Below are positions 10,045-18,552 of a stretch of DNA of 34,363 bases, one piece after another. The translations under genes were made by a program, and so were the position numbers. This stretch comes from a virus. The notes beneath the pieces are model-generated. The model did no database searches, was not told where the DNA came from, and was given only the letters and a program-made list of their open reading frames with translations. The stretch covers positions 1 to 34,363 of the IMG/VR virus record IMGVR_UViG_3300025112_000078. The stretch is one strand, 5' to 3'. Numbering within the stretch: the first letter of the stretch is position 1; each line of letters starts with the position of its first letter.

Positions 10045-11648
10045 CAGTCTAGTAAACTAATATTCAATGTAAGATTATTTAATTGTATTATTTCATTAAA
10101 ATCTACTGAAATATCAGTATTAAAATTATCTACAGTAGAGAATCTAATAGCATCAATTTCAAAAATACGTCTATTCAATTCAGTAACATATAAGGTTTGT
10201 CCAAAACTCATATTTTCTACATTCATATAAGTAAGAATTTTATCCCTAGCTCTAGCTGCTATTGCATCTTGTCGAGCTTCGTCTTTCTTATCAATATAAA
10301 TAGTTACTATAAGATCTAAAGTTCTAATTAAACCATCTACAATTACAATCTCATCCGTTGCCATCTTCTTTTTATTAATAGATGTTAGCAGTTGAGTTTT
10401 GAAGGTAGGGGTAGCTTTCTGGAGTTGTACATCAGAGGCTTTTTCTAGTACATAAATATCAATAACATTAGCTGAACTATAAGCTTTTCTAGTGGTAGCG
10501 ACAGCTTTTCCTATAGTACCAAAAGTACTAATAAACGTATTTGCAAAAACCATATAATCTTCTAAAGTTACAAGTCTATCCTGTCTCGCAAAAGTAAGGG
10601 GAGCCCATTTTTTAGCATGCTCTACTGTTTCAGCATTCGCCCCTCCTGTAGCTATGGAAGTATTTGTGATAGCTCCTGGTCTAGCTACTCCATTAGTTGT
10701 AGCTATTGTAGTTGCATTTATTGCAAATGGATTTACGTTCCCTCTAGACCCTCCTCCCACTCTATATGTGACAAAATATGACGCAGTATCATCAGGAGAA
10801 ATTCCTACTGTCCCATCCCCAAATACAACTGTAGCGTTATAATTAGTTCCCTCTATTAGTTGGAATATCCTATCGGAACCTCCCGAAGCGAAATAAAGAT
10901 TATCTACTTCAGTATAAACTCCCGAAACACTTGAATCAGGAGACGTAACAAAAACTTCTACACTTCCTTCAATGACAGGAGCTTGAGTTAGTGGAATTGT
11001 TTTAACTCCTTCCGTACTCCCAAAACCTCCTGAATCTGTAACTAAAACTCCCTCTTGAAATACTAAATTACTGTAAACAGTTTCTACTTCAGGATTGTCA
11101 CTCTCTGTATTATACAAAAGAATATTTCCTGTAGGATTTGCTTTATCCACCAACCCATTTACTACCTTATATAGAGTATACGTCACAGAACCCCCATCCT
11201 CAGGAGAAGTAATACTTACAGTTCTAGCCGTAGGAGGAAGAGTATAATAAGCCTGTCCTCCTATATCAGCAGGGGGATCAGTAAAAATTATTTGTGCGTT
11301 GGCTGCGGCTGATAGAGGCCCGCGCATTCGCACCCCCACTAATTGAAGTAATTTTTTTATACTAGACCGCTGTTGTGCCGTAGCAAAAAAGTTTTCGTTA
11401 GCTAACATATCTGCTTTCATGGACATTACAGATCCCATATAAGCGACTAATTCAATAAATACCATTCCTAAATCAGATTCTACAAAATAAGTATACTCTA
11501 AAGGATATACAGCTTTTATATATTTAATTAACGAATTTCTTAGAGAAAGATAATCCGTAGCCGCGAAATCAATAAGAGATGGCCTCTTCCCTATAGGGAG
11601 ATGGGCAAGATTCATAAAATCCGACGCTATTGTTCCAGAAAAACTCAT
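10044..11648 (-). CDS. Baseplate wedge protein, baseplate J / gp6 family
   Basis: This 534-residue protein belongs to the baseplate J-like family (P2 gpJ, T4 gp6), which forms the ring of wedges around the hub. Diagnostic features are the N-terminal DYLSLRNSLIKYIKAVYP region, followed by an FIELVAYMGSVMSMKADMLA helix near residue 65. Near residues 340-375 there is EHAKKWAPLTFARQDRLVTL followed by EDYMVFANTF, the conserved core of the family. T4 gp6 is about 660 residues, so the length is normal. The start ATG overlaps the gp25-like stop (ATGA). A GAGG ribosome binding site lies 9 nt upstream. Confidence 0.93.
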   Translation of the reverse strand: MSFSGTIASDFMNLAHLPIGKRPSLIDFAATDYLSLRNSLIKYIKAVYPLEYTYFVESDLGMVFIELVAYMGSVMSMKADMLANENFFATAQQRSSIKKLLQLVGVRMRGPLSAAANAQIIFTDPPADIGGQAYYTLPPTARTVSITSPEDGGSVTYTLYKVVNGLVDKANPTGNILLYNTESDNPEVETVYSNLVFQEGVLVTDSGGFGSTEGVKTIPLTQAPVIEGSVEVFVTSPDSSVSGVYTEVDNLYFASGGSDRIFQLIEGTNYNATVVFGDGTVGISPDDTASYFVTYRVGGGSRGNVNPFAINATTIATTNGVARPGAITNTSIATGGANAETVEHAKKWAPLTFARQDRLVTLEDYMVFANTFISTFGTIGKAVATTRKAYSSANVIDIYVLEKASDVQLQKATPTFKTQLLTSINKKKMATDEIVIVDGLIRTLDLIVTIYIDKKDEARQDAIAARARDKILTYMNVENMSFGQTLYVTELNRRIFEIDAIRFSTVDNFNTDISVDFNEIIQLNNLTLNISLLD

Positions 11649-12112
11649 TTAATTAATACCTCTACATCAAATACAGCCAAATCTTCCTCAATAAGTTGAA
11701 GAACTAGTGTAACTTTTAAGGAGTTCCCCCCCGCAGGGCCTACCTCCCCGAAAGGAACTACAGACAATTTTACTATTCTAGCTCCTATAATATATCTACC
11801 AAAGGAGTATAAAATTTCTCTTTTAATAGATTCGAAGGTTGATTCCGTTAGAGGCTCAAACAAATACTTGCGTAAATTACAACCAAAACGAGGAAGCATA
11901 AGACGTTCCCCTTTTTGAGTTCCTAATAATTGCCTAACTGAATCTCTAATAAGATTTCTTCCACTCTCTCTTTTTAGAAAACCCCCCGTATCTCTTCTTT
12001 TTCCAAAAGGAAAAGTAAGTCCATAAGTTACCCTTTGGAGTTCAGCCGTATTCCTATCTAAAGGTGGAAAATATGTAGTTCCATAAGTCGTTACAGTTTT
12101 ATTTATTCCCAT
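11645..12112 (-). CDS. Baseplate wedge protein, gp25 / P2 gpW family
   Basis: At 155 residues, the protein has the complete gp25-like domain. A strand-turn segment with FPFGKRRDTGGFLK lies near residues 35-47. The helix GRNLIRDSVRQLLGTQKGER follows, and then LMLPRFGCNLRKYLFEP near 71-87, the best-conserved stretch of the family. In T4 gp25 is the smallest wedge protein and joins the gp6/gp7 wedge to the sheath; its homologues are essential in all contractile injection systems. The ATG is preceded by GGGAG at normal distance and the stop overlaps the gp6-like start. Confidence 0.95.
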   Translation of the reverse strand: MGINKTVTTYGTTYFPPLDRNTAELQRVTYGLTFPFGKRRDTGGFLKRESGRNLIRDSVRQLLGTQKGERLMLPRFGCNLRKYLFEPLTESTFESIKREILYSFGRYIIGARIVKLSVVPFGEVGPAGGNSLKVTLVLQLIEEDLAVFDVEVLIK

Positions 12113-12124
12113 AGATAAACTCCC

Positions 12125-15100
12125 TTAAGAGAAGGGTTCCTTTCTTTGGTCTAGGTAATTATTAAGAGAATTTAAGAGTGCATAATATACCCTGGCTAAC
12201 ATCCAGTCTGCATTCCCCTGATCCCCTTGATCGGCCTCATTTAATAACCATGCTAAGGGATCTAATGTATCAGCCTGACCACCAAGTTTTGCTGGCATAA
12301 GTAAATCATGTAATTCATACGAATCATAATCTGTACCATCAGCATTTTTTATATGGTACACTTCATCCAATCCTGAACCTTCCTGATCCACATACCCGCT
12401 AGTAGGTCTTATTAACTTCCAAACACCACCGCTTGCATTAGGTAGACTGCTGTAAACCGCTGTCGTATCAGCCCCAGAGGTTTGATAATGTCCCCATTTA
12501 TAAGGGCTGGCGCTTATACTTAATCCCCGTCTTCTCTCCCAAGGTTGCGTAGGATTACCACTCATACTACTATCGTTAATCAGGTCATTATCTACATCAG
12601 TAGTAACTAACGCACCAGTCGAACCTGCGGGGGATGAGTCATACTTAGCTTTCTTCCCTGTAAAGGTTCCTTGAGTTGCCGATGTTATTACCCCATCAAC
12701 ATCAAAATCAGTAGCTGCTGATGCAGTAGAATTACCCATCGTCTTAAATACTTCAGCAAATGAGTAGTTCCTGTTATTAGTAGGAGCACCACTTAAAACA
12801 GGTAAGAAAGAATGTCCCTCAAATCTCTGCGGTAAAGGTCCAGTTAAAGGAACATTTTCTTTAGTGATTCCAGCAATTTGTGCTATAGTAGCATACATAT
12901 CAACAGCATCTACAAAAACATCAGTAGTTCTATTTCTTTCTGTAATGAATGAAGCACTTACAATAAGAGGAACTCTGGTCCCTCTTTCATAAACTGAATC
13001 CTTCATTCCTCTAGCCTTGTCTAGATCTCCCCCCTTTCTATTAGGCAAATATGTTTCTCCTTGACCCTGAAGCCACTTCGTATATACAGGGCCTAACCCA
13101 CTATTATCCGCGTCATTAGTGCCCATGCCGCCACCCCCATTATAGAATCTGAGAGCACTAGCGTAGACATTCATAGTGTCCATGTTATTATAATCAGACC
13201 CGTTATCTCCCATAAAGATGAAAACAGTTCTACTTTTCTTTGTTTCATCAATAGAGGAAAGGAAAGAACTTAACATCCAGTCCATATCTTCCACCTGAGC
13301 CATTTGGTTCACCCAAGCTGCACTAGCATTAACACCCGCTTCGTCCTCCTCTGTTATTGTAGCTGGCGTGACCCTTGACTCCTGATAGTAACGATCATAA
13401 TTTCCTTGAATACTATTCGAGGAAAAGAAAAGATCATTGTTATAAACCATAGCACTAGGAGGATACGTATTCGGTTGATGTGCAGCGTTTAAGGGTAAAT
13501 ATAAAAAGAAAGGTTCTTTTAGGTGGTTGTATGTATCAACTGCTTCAGCTATAGTTTTATGAGTTGCGTAAGAGGAAAAATCTCCTTGATTGTATGCTAT
13601 CCTATCCTCTGGAGAAGTCCCACCCCCTGCTGCGTCGGTTCCTGAAAGAGATTGATCAAATGAAGTGTATCCATAATCAGAAACAGTTAGAACTGTTCCA
13701 TTCTTATTCATATAATAATTTATATACCCCATTTTTTCATCATGAACGCCTTGTCCTGTTTCCCAATACGCAGCCCCATCCTTAGTTGTAAGATCATTAT
13801 GTCCTGGCATTGGAGGTTTATTCAAATTCCAGAACATGGCTCGATAATCATCCCACTTCCCTACTGCTGATATATGATCCCAGCCTGTGCCAGAAGCTGA
13901 TTGAGGTGTAGGATAATCACCATTATACTCATAGTAGGAACCTAATTGATCCCACTCAGCTAAATGCCATTTTCCAACCATCCCACTTCTGTAACCTTTT
14001 GATCTTAATAACTCAGGTAAAATCTTAAAGTTAACTCCTGAAGTCCAAACAGACTCTCTGCCATCAGCGGAACGAACAATTTGAGATAAAGGCTTCACCC
14101 CACCACTAGCATCATACAATATGTACTCATTCCCTAATCCTTGAAGACCTCCCCATAACTTTTCAGACTTAGTAGTTCCTACAGTACCCATACCATGTCC
14201 CCAATATCCCGACACTTGATCGGATATCTTGAAATTAGGACTACTAAAAGCCTGCTTACCTGTTAAAATAGATGCTCTAGTAGGTGTGCATAGTGGTGTA
14301 GCGTGAGCATTCATAAATGTCACCCCGTTTACAGCTAAACCACTCAAAGTAGGAGTATGGGGGTAAAGATTTATTCCATCAGTTTCATGCCCTGGATCTA
14401 AATTACTGAAAGGAGATGATACACTTTCAGCAACACCAAGATCATATGGATTTTGAGAGTGATACATACTTAAATTATCTATTCCTATATCATCAACTAA
14501 GATTAATACAACATTAAATCCTTCTCCTGTTAGATAATTAAATTCATGTAACTTTAGATCAATATTTTTAAAGTAACCTCTTTGAGCCTCATGGTTATTT
14601 CGCACCTCAAAATCATTAATAGGTTTTCCATAAAACTTGAGACTTCCTAAATGCCCCTTAAATCCACTTTGGAGCCCTCCTCTGTCTCCTCCCATAAAAT
14701 TACCATATTGATACATACCATCAGTATAGCCACCCCCAACTATCCAAGGAGTATAGAATGGGTTTAAACGGGGTCCTTCCTGGAGTGTAGACGGACCATC
14801 TACTGTAGTTGAAGAATATTCAAAACTATTGTCCTTCTTAAAAGAAGGTAAATTTGGAGTTGTAAAGGCATCTACACCAAATACAGCGTCAATACCAGAC
14901 GTAGTTACTAAAGATCCGTCTACATAGAATCTTATTTCATTTGTAGTAGGATTTAGGGTGACATCTACCAAAATAAAGTTAGAAGAAACATTTCCAAAGG
15001 CTGTATCTACTAAATCTACCTTCATTTTATAGAAAGTAGCTACATTTTCGCACACATCCTTATTAATCCATGAACAAGACGAAAAATCCCGTGATTGCGT

Positions 15101-17278
15101 AGGAGCTATAAAGAAACTTAATGACGATGCGGGGTCATTTTGTTCATTATTATTACTATAACCTGTATTTTCTTGTGTAATACGCCTATCCCGTGTAAAT
15201 CCCATTACCATCCCACGAACAAATTGATCTCCTCGATCATTTTCTAGATGATCGAGGTCTCTAGGTACTCCTTGATGATCTAACGCCGATGCTCCTTCTT
15301 TCGCTCCCACATTTTCACACCCTAAAATTACTTTTGTTAAGGAAGAAGCAGTTGCACTGGCCCATCCATCCCCTGCATTTGTAATATCTGGAGCATATGC
15401 CCAAAATTCAATGGAAAATCCACTAGGATTATATGTTAAATCTCGGAATTCAGAAGTATCAGGCAATCTACTAAAGGATCCCATAGCCGACGCGCCTATA
15501 TTGTTAGTTGATTTATTCTTAGTAATCCCCTCAAAATAAGGAATAGAGAGTCCATATGGGAATACACTAGGTCTATTTGTCCCTAATAATTTAGCATTAT
15601 TGTACTGATCTGTAGTAGCACAGTTAGTTATGAAATAATCAGTAGAAGAAGGAGTTACTAGCTTAGTTTCTAAGAAATTATAAATAGCAAAAAGATTTTC
15701 AGTAGCTATTTGATCAGTTAAAGAGAGAATTGTTCCATCCTGAGTCCCTGAAGCACTATAAATAATACTGCCTTTCCCTACTTTAGGAACATGGAGATGC
15801 CGAAAACCTATAGAAGCGGGTTTAGGAGGAGCTTGAACGAATGTTGTCTGAATAGGAAGTACCATCCCTGTTACTTCTCCTTGCTCAAAGACTAATGCCT
15901 TTTGTTTCTCTAAATCTACGGTTAAATTATATTCTTCTAAGTAGGCAAAGTCATTGATTGGCACCTTTCCCATAGCAAAAGGAGGGGATGTACCTGACGG
16001 TCCATATATTTGAGGAGCTTTATAAGCTATTTCTATCTGTTTTTTCCTTCTATTAATCTTACTATTATGATTAGCTATTTCAGATATTATCTGTTGCCTC
16101 TGATTTTGGACAATTGATGAGTCATCTCCGTATTGAACAATATAATCCTGTAAACTTCCAGATAGATCATAAATATGCTTATCCCTTTGTCCTAGTAGGA
16201 CATTTAAAAAGTGATCTTTATCATAATTAGCTTGCATACCTAAACTATCGTCAATTCTAAAAACATCAAATATATTTTCAGTGAATTTATTAAGAGATTT
16301 TATGGAAACTGCGTCCCCTTTTCCCCCTAAGTTGGGATCATAATTATAAGTCCACGCATCTCCAACGGGAACTATCCCCGAAATAGCTAGAATAATAGGA
16401 TCAAGTCCTCCCGTTTGAGAATCGTAGTAAAGACCGTCTGATGTGAGAATATATTGCCCAGTAGTAGCAACAGGAGGTCCATAAACTAATCTAAATACAT
16501 CTCCTTCGGCATCCTCTATTTCCTCGTCTTCTTCTAACCCAGGGTCAGGAACGGCACATCTCGGAAGATTTGTTCCTGAGAAAATCCAATCAAATTCAGG
16601 AGAATCTGAGAAACAAGGCTCTAACTCTGGATTAGCTTGTCTCTCCTGAAAAACTCTATTAATCTTCGCAATCATATCATTACAATTATTAATGAATTCT
16701 GATGCATTGTCAATTCGTGCCTTAGCCCCAGCATTCATAGTAGTTATGAGGGCATCTTGTTCGTCAGGAGATAAGGAAGCATTCATAGTACTCGAATTTC
16801 CACTATTAAAAGATTCAAGATCCTTAAGTTTATTAAAACAATCAATTATACTATTTACCTGATTGCTAATATTTTCATAATTTGCATACAAAGTGGCCGC
16901 CCCTGCTGATATAGCACCAAACCCTGCGGCAAGAGCGTTTATTTCACCCAAAATACTTAGATTATCATTATCCATCCCCAAATAACCATCATTTACTTTG
17001 AATTGAAATAAACCTGTATCAGTATTAAATTCAATAAGTCCATTATCTGCTAATTCTGTTTTTACCCATTTTGAAATATCAGACATTGCATTTGCTTTTC
17101 CTTGAAGGAAAGAGTCCTGTATACTTCCTAATACACCCCCAGGCAACAAACTAAGAGCATCTTGAGCTAAACTAAACAAACAAGTAGGAAGTCCCCATGA
17201 CATTCCTATAGATTGAAATAAGCCTGCACCTCCTATTTGCTGTATTCTTAAATATGAAGTAAGATCAAAAGCACCCAT
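12125..17278 (-). CDS. Giant baseplate-module protein with LamG-like and sulfatase domains
   Basis: One uninterrupted 1717-residue frame with three parts. Residues 1 to about 600 are unassigned and include helical stretches and an acidic patch near 235 (LEEDEEIEDAEGD), perhaps for virion attachment. Residues about 615-905 look like a LamG/concanavalin-type lectin fold (GFSIEFWAYAPD, then EIRFYVDGSLV, then GHLGSLKFYGKPI). Residues about 920-1715 form a type I sulfatase. D929 and D930 (VVLILVDDIG) are the first metal ligands. PLCTPTRASILTG contains C997, which a maturase would convert to formylglycine. GYRSGMVGKWH contains K1103 and H1105. GDNGSD (D1358, N1359) supplies further metal ligands. 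The predicted activity is hydrolysis of sulfate esters on a polysaccharide, after lectin binding. Its place between spike and gp25 argues for a virion protein. Maturation would need a host formylglycine-generating enzyme, as none is encoded here. Substrate is unknown. Confidence 0.9.
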   Translation of the reverse strand: MGAFDLTSYLRIQQIGGAGLFQSIGMSWGLPTCLFSLAQDALSLLPGGVLGSIQDSFLQGKANAMSDISKWVKTELADNGLIEFNTDTGLFQFKVNDGYLGMDNDNLSILGEINALAAGFGAISAGAATLYANYENISNQVNSIIDCFNKLKDLESFNSGNSSTMNASLSPDEQDALITTMNAGAKARIDNASEFINNCNDMIAKINRVFQERQANPELEPCFSDSPEFDWIFSGTNLPRCAVPDPGLEEDEEIEDAEGDVFRLVYGPPVATTGQYILTSDGLYYDSQTGGLDPIILAISGIVPVGDAWTYNYDPNLGGKGDAVSIKSLNKFTENIFDVFRIDDSLGMQANYDKDHFLNVLLGQRDKHIYDLSGSLQDYIVQYGDDSSIVQNQRQQIISEIANHNSKINRRKKQIEIAYKAPQIYGPSGTSPPFAMGKVPINDFAYLEEYNLTVDLEKQKALVFEQGEVTGMVLPIQTTFVQAPPKPASIGFRHLHVPKVGKGSIIYSASGTQDGTILSLTDQIATENLFAIYNFLETKLVTPSSTDYFITNCATTDQYNNAKLLGTNRPSVFPYGLSIPYFEGITKNKSTNNIGASAMGSFSRLPDTSEFRDLTYNPSGFSIEFWAYAPDITNAGDGWASATASSLTKVILGCENVGAKEGASALDHQGVPRDLDHLENDRGDQFVRGMVMGFTRDRRITQENTGYSNNNEQNDPASSLSFFIAPTQSRDFSSCSWINKDVCENVATFYKMKVDLVDTAFGNVSSNFILVDVTLNPTTNEIRFYVDGSLVTTSGIDAVFGVDAFTTPNLPSFKKDNSFEYSSTTVDGPSTLQEGPRLNPFYTPWIVGGGYTDGMYQYGNFMGGDRGGLQSGFKGHLGSLKFYGKPINDFEVRNNHEAQRGYFKNIDLKLHEFNYLTGEGFNVVLILVDDIGIDNLSMYHSQNPYDLGVAESVSSPFSNLDPGHETDGINLYPHTPTLSGLAVNGVTFMNAHATPLCTPTRASILTGKQAFSSPNFKISDQVSGYWGHGMGTVGTTKSEKLWGGLQGLGNEYILYDASGGVKPLSQIVRSADGRESVWTSGVNFKILPELLRSKGYRSGMVGKWHLAEWDQLGSYYEYNGDYPTPQSASGTGWDHISAVGKWDDYRAMFWNLNKPPMPGHNDLTTKDGAAYWETGQGVHDEKMGYINYYMNKNGTVLTVSDYGYTSFDQSLSGTDAAGGGTSPEDRIAYNQGDFSSYATHKTIAEAVDTYNHLKEPFFLYLPLNAAHQPNTYPPSAMVYNNDLFFSSNSIQGNYDRYYQESRVTPATITEEDEAGVNASAAWVNQMAQVEDMDWMLSSFLSSIDETKKSRTVFIFMGDNGSDYNNMDTMNVYASALRFYNGGGGMGTNDADNSGLGPVYTKWLQGQGETYLPNRKGGDLDKARGMKDSVYERGTRVPLIVSASFITERNRTTDVFVDAVDMYATIAQIAGITKENVPLTGPLPQRFEGHSFLPVLSGAPTNNRNYSFAEVFKTMGNSTASAATDFDVDGVITSATQGTFTGKKAKYDSSPAGSTGALVTTDVDNDLINDSSMSGNPTQPWERRRGLSISASPYKWGHYQTSGADTTAVYSSLPNASGGVWKLIRPTSGYVDQEGSGLDEVYHIKNADGTDYDSYELHDLLMPAKLGGQADTLDPLAWLLNEADQGDQGNADWMLARVYYALLNSLNNYLDQRKEPFS

Positions 17279-17281
17279 TTT

Positions 17282-18547
17282 TTATTCAACTCCCCCTTCT
17301 CCATAATTAGGATAGTCAGAACCAATAATTGGAATAGCGGGAAGAGAGAGTTCAGAATTTAAGTGAATTTGTGTTCCATCAGCATTAATGTTACCTCCAG
17401 ATTGAATATTAACATCTCCTCCTGCCGCTAAATTAAGATTACCCGTTGCTCTCATATTAATAGTTCCATTACATTCTATATCTATATTTCCCGCTGACTG
17501 TATCTCTACCTTTCCCGAAGATTTAATTCTAATAACACAGTCACCACTCCCATACCCTGGTCTTGGAACTACTGTACCTACTCCTTCACCTCTAGTTTGA
17601 AGTTGAATCACTTGTTGTGACCCTCGGGTATTTAGGCACTCAAGAAAAATTCTTCCAGTTCCAAAGCCGTGAGTGGGAGAATAATTATCTTGTTGGCTTG
17701 TATCAGTAAAAATATTTACATCTTTGAACTTACTTTGAATATTTATATTTCCATACTCTGCATTACTTGCAATAGGAGGAGGTAGCCATTGAATAGGAGG
17801 AGGCAACATGGATTTTTTAGATCCTGTAGACGAATTGAGGATATTAAGCTCCTTACCATCTTGAATTTTTATAGTTGTAGTTCCCCCTGCCGAGTCATAT
17901 AATTGATCTCCCGCACTTTCAACTTGAATTTTTGACATTCCAGGAGCAAACAGTGAAGGATTACCTATTGCGGCGAAATGTTGGTTAGATAAAGTTATCC
18001 TACTATTATTTCCACTATCAAGTATTATGGAATCAACACCAGGAGTATCATCTAGAGTAATTTTCTTTCCTAGAGCGGATACTAGCTCAGTTTTCCAATT
18101 ATAAAACGAATCATTATTCTCTTCAGCTATTATCAACCCTCCACCATGGGATCCTCTGAAACTTTGTCGCATAGGAAGTCCCTTAGCTCTAAGAGATTTA
18201 GAATCCGCAGCCGCATATGGGCTTACTGTAATCTCATCAATTTTTCCTCCTACGATGGAATCATAACTAGGGAAAAAAGTAGATCCTAAGTAAAAGTATT
18301 TTTCTGAATGACTAGGTTTACATACTAAAATTATATTATCCACTACAGGAGGAGCTATAAATCCCCCTTCTGTTTGTGTTACCCAGGGTGAACAGTACCA
18401 GACTGTTTCAGCCCCAGAGTCTAGTCCTGGAAAAAAGATTTCCGCTTTAAACGACCCAGTACTTCCTGGATCATAGATAGAAACCACTTTTGCTAAACAA
18501 ATAATAGTTCCGGCATATGATTGAGCTTCAGATTGGGGTGTAGTCAT
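17282..18547 (-). CDS. Baseplate central spike, gp5/gpV-like, without lysozyme domain
   Basis: This 421-residue protein has the two ends of the spike family. The N-terminal region (about 12-110) fits the OB-fold that docks onto the hub, with IICLAKVVSIYDPGSTGSFK and a WVTQTEGGFIAPPVVDNIIL strand pair. The C-terminal region (about 330-405) is a run of short Gly-ended repeats such as KVEIQSAGNIDIECNG and VNIQSGGNINADG. These are typical of the trimeric triple-stranded beta-helix needle of T4 gp5, P2 gpV and VgrG. T4 gp5 has a lysozyme domain between these parts (575 residues in all). I see no such domain, and the length leaves little room for one. Its stop is 3 nt from the start of the sulfatase gene, so the two are likely expressed together. 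Confidence 0.88.
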   Translation of the reverse strand: MTTPQSEAQSYAGTIICLAKVVSIYDPGSTGSFKAEIFFPGLDSGAETVWYCSPWVTQTEGGFIAPPVVDNIILVCKPSHSEKYFYLGSTFFPSYDSIVGGKIDEITVSPYAAADSKSLRAKGLPMRQSFRGSHGGGLIIAEENNDSFYNWKTELVSALGKKITLDDTPGVDSIILDSGNNSRITLSNQHFAAIGNPSLFAPGMSKIQVESAGDQLYDSAGGTTTIKIQDGKELNILNSSTGSKKSMLPPPIQWLPPPIASNAEYGNINIQSKFKDVNIFTDTSQQDNYSPTHGFGTGRIFLECLNTRGSQQVIQLQTRGEGVGTVVPRPGYGSGDCVIRIKSSGKVEIQSAGNIDIECNGTINMRATGNLNLAAGGDVNIQSGGNINADGTQIHLNSELSLPAIPIIGSDYPNYGEGGVE

Positions 18548-18552
18548 TATAA

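Noticed and set aside
12125-14500. Sulfatase as a bacterial gene joined by misassembly or as a separate gene.
   Set aside because: The frame is continuous with the LamG and N-terminal parts, codon composition is like the neighbours, and junctions with the spike and gp25 genes are tight. Read-level proof is still outside what can be seen here.
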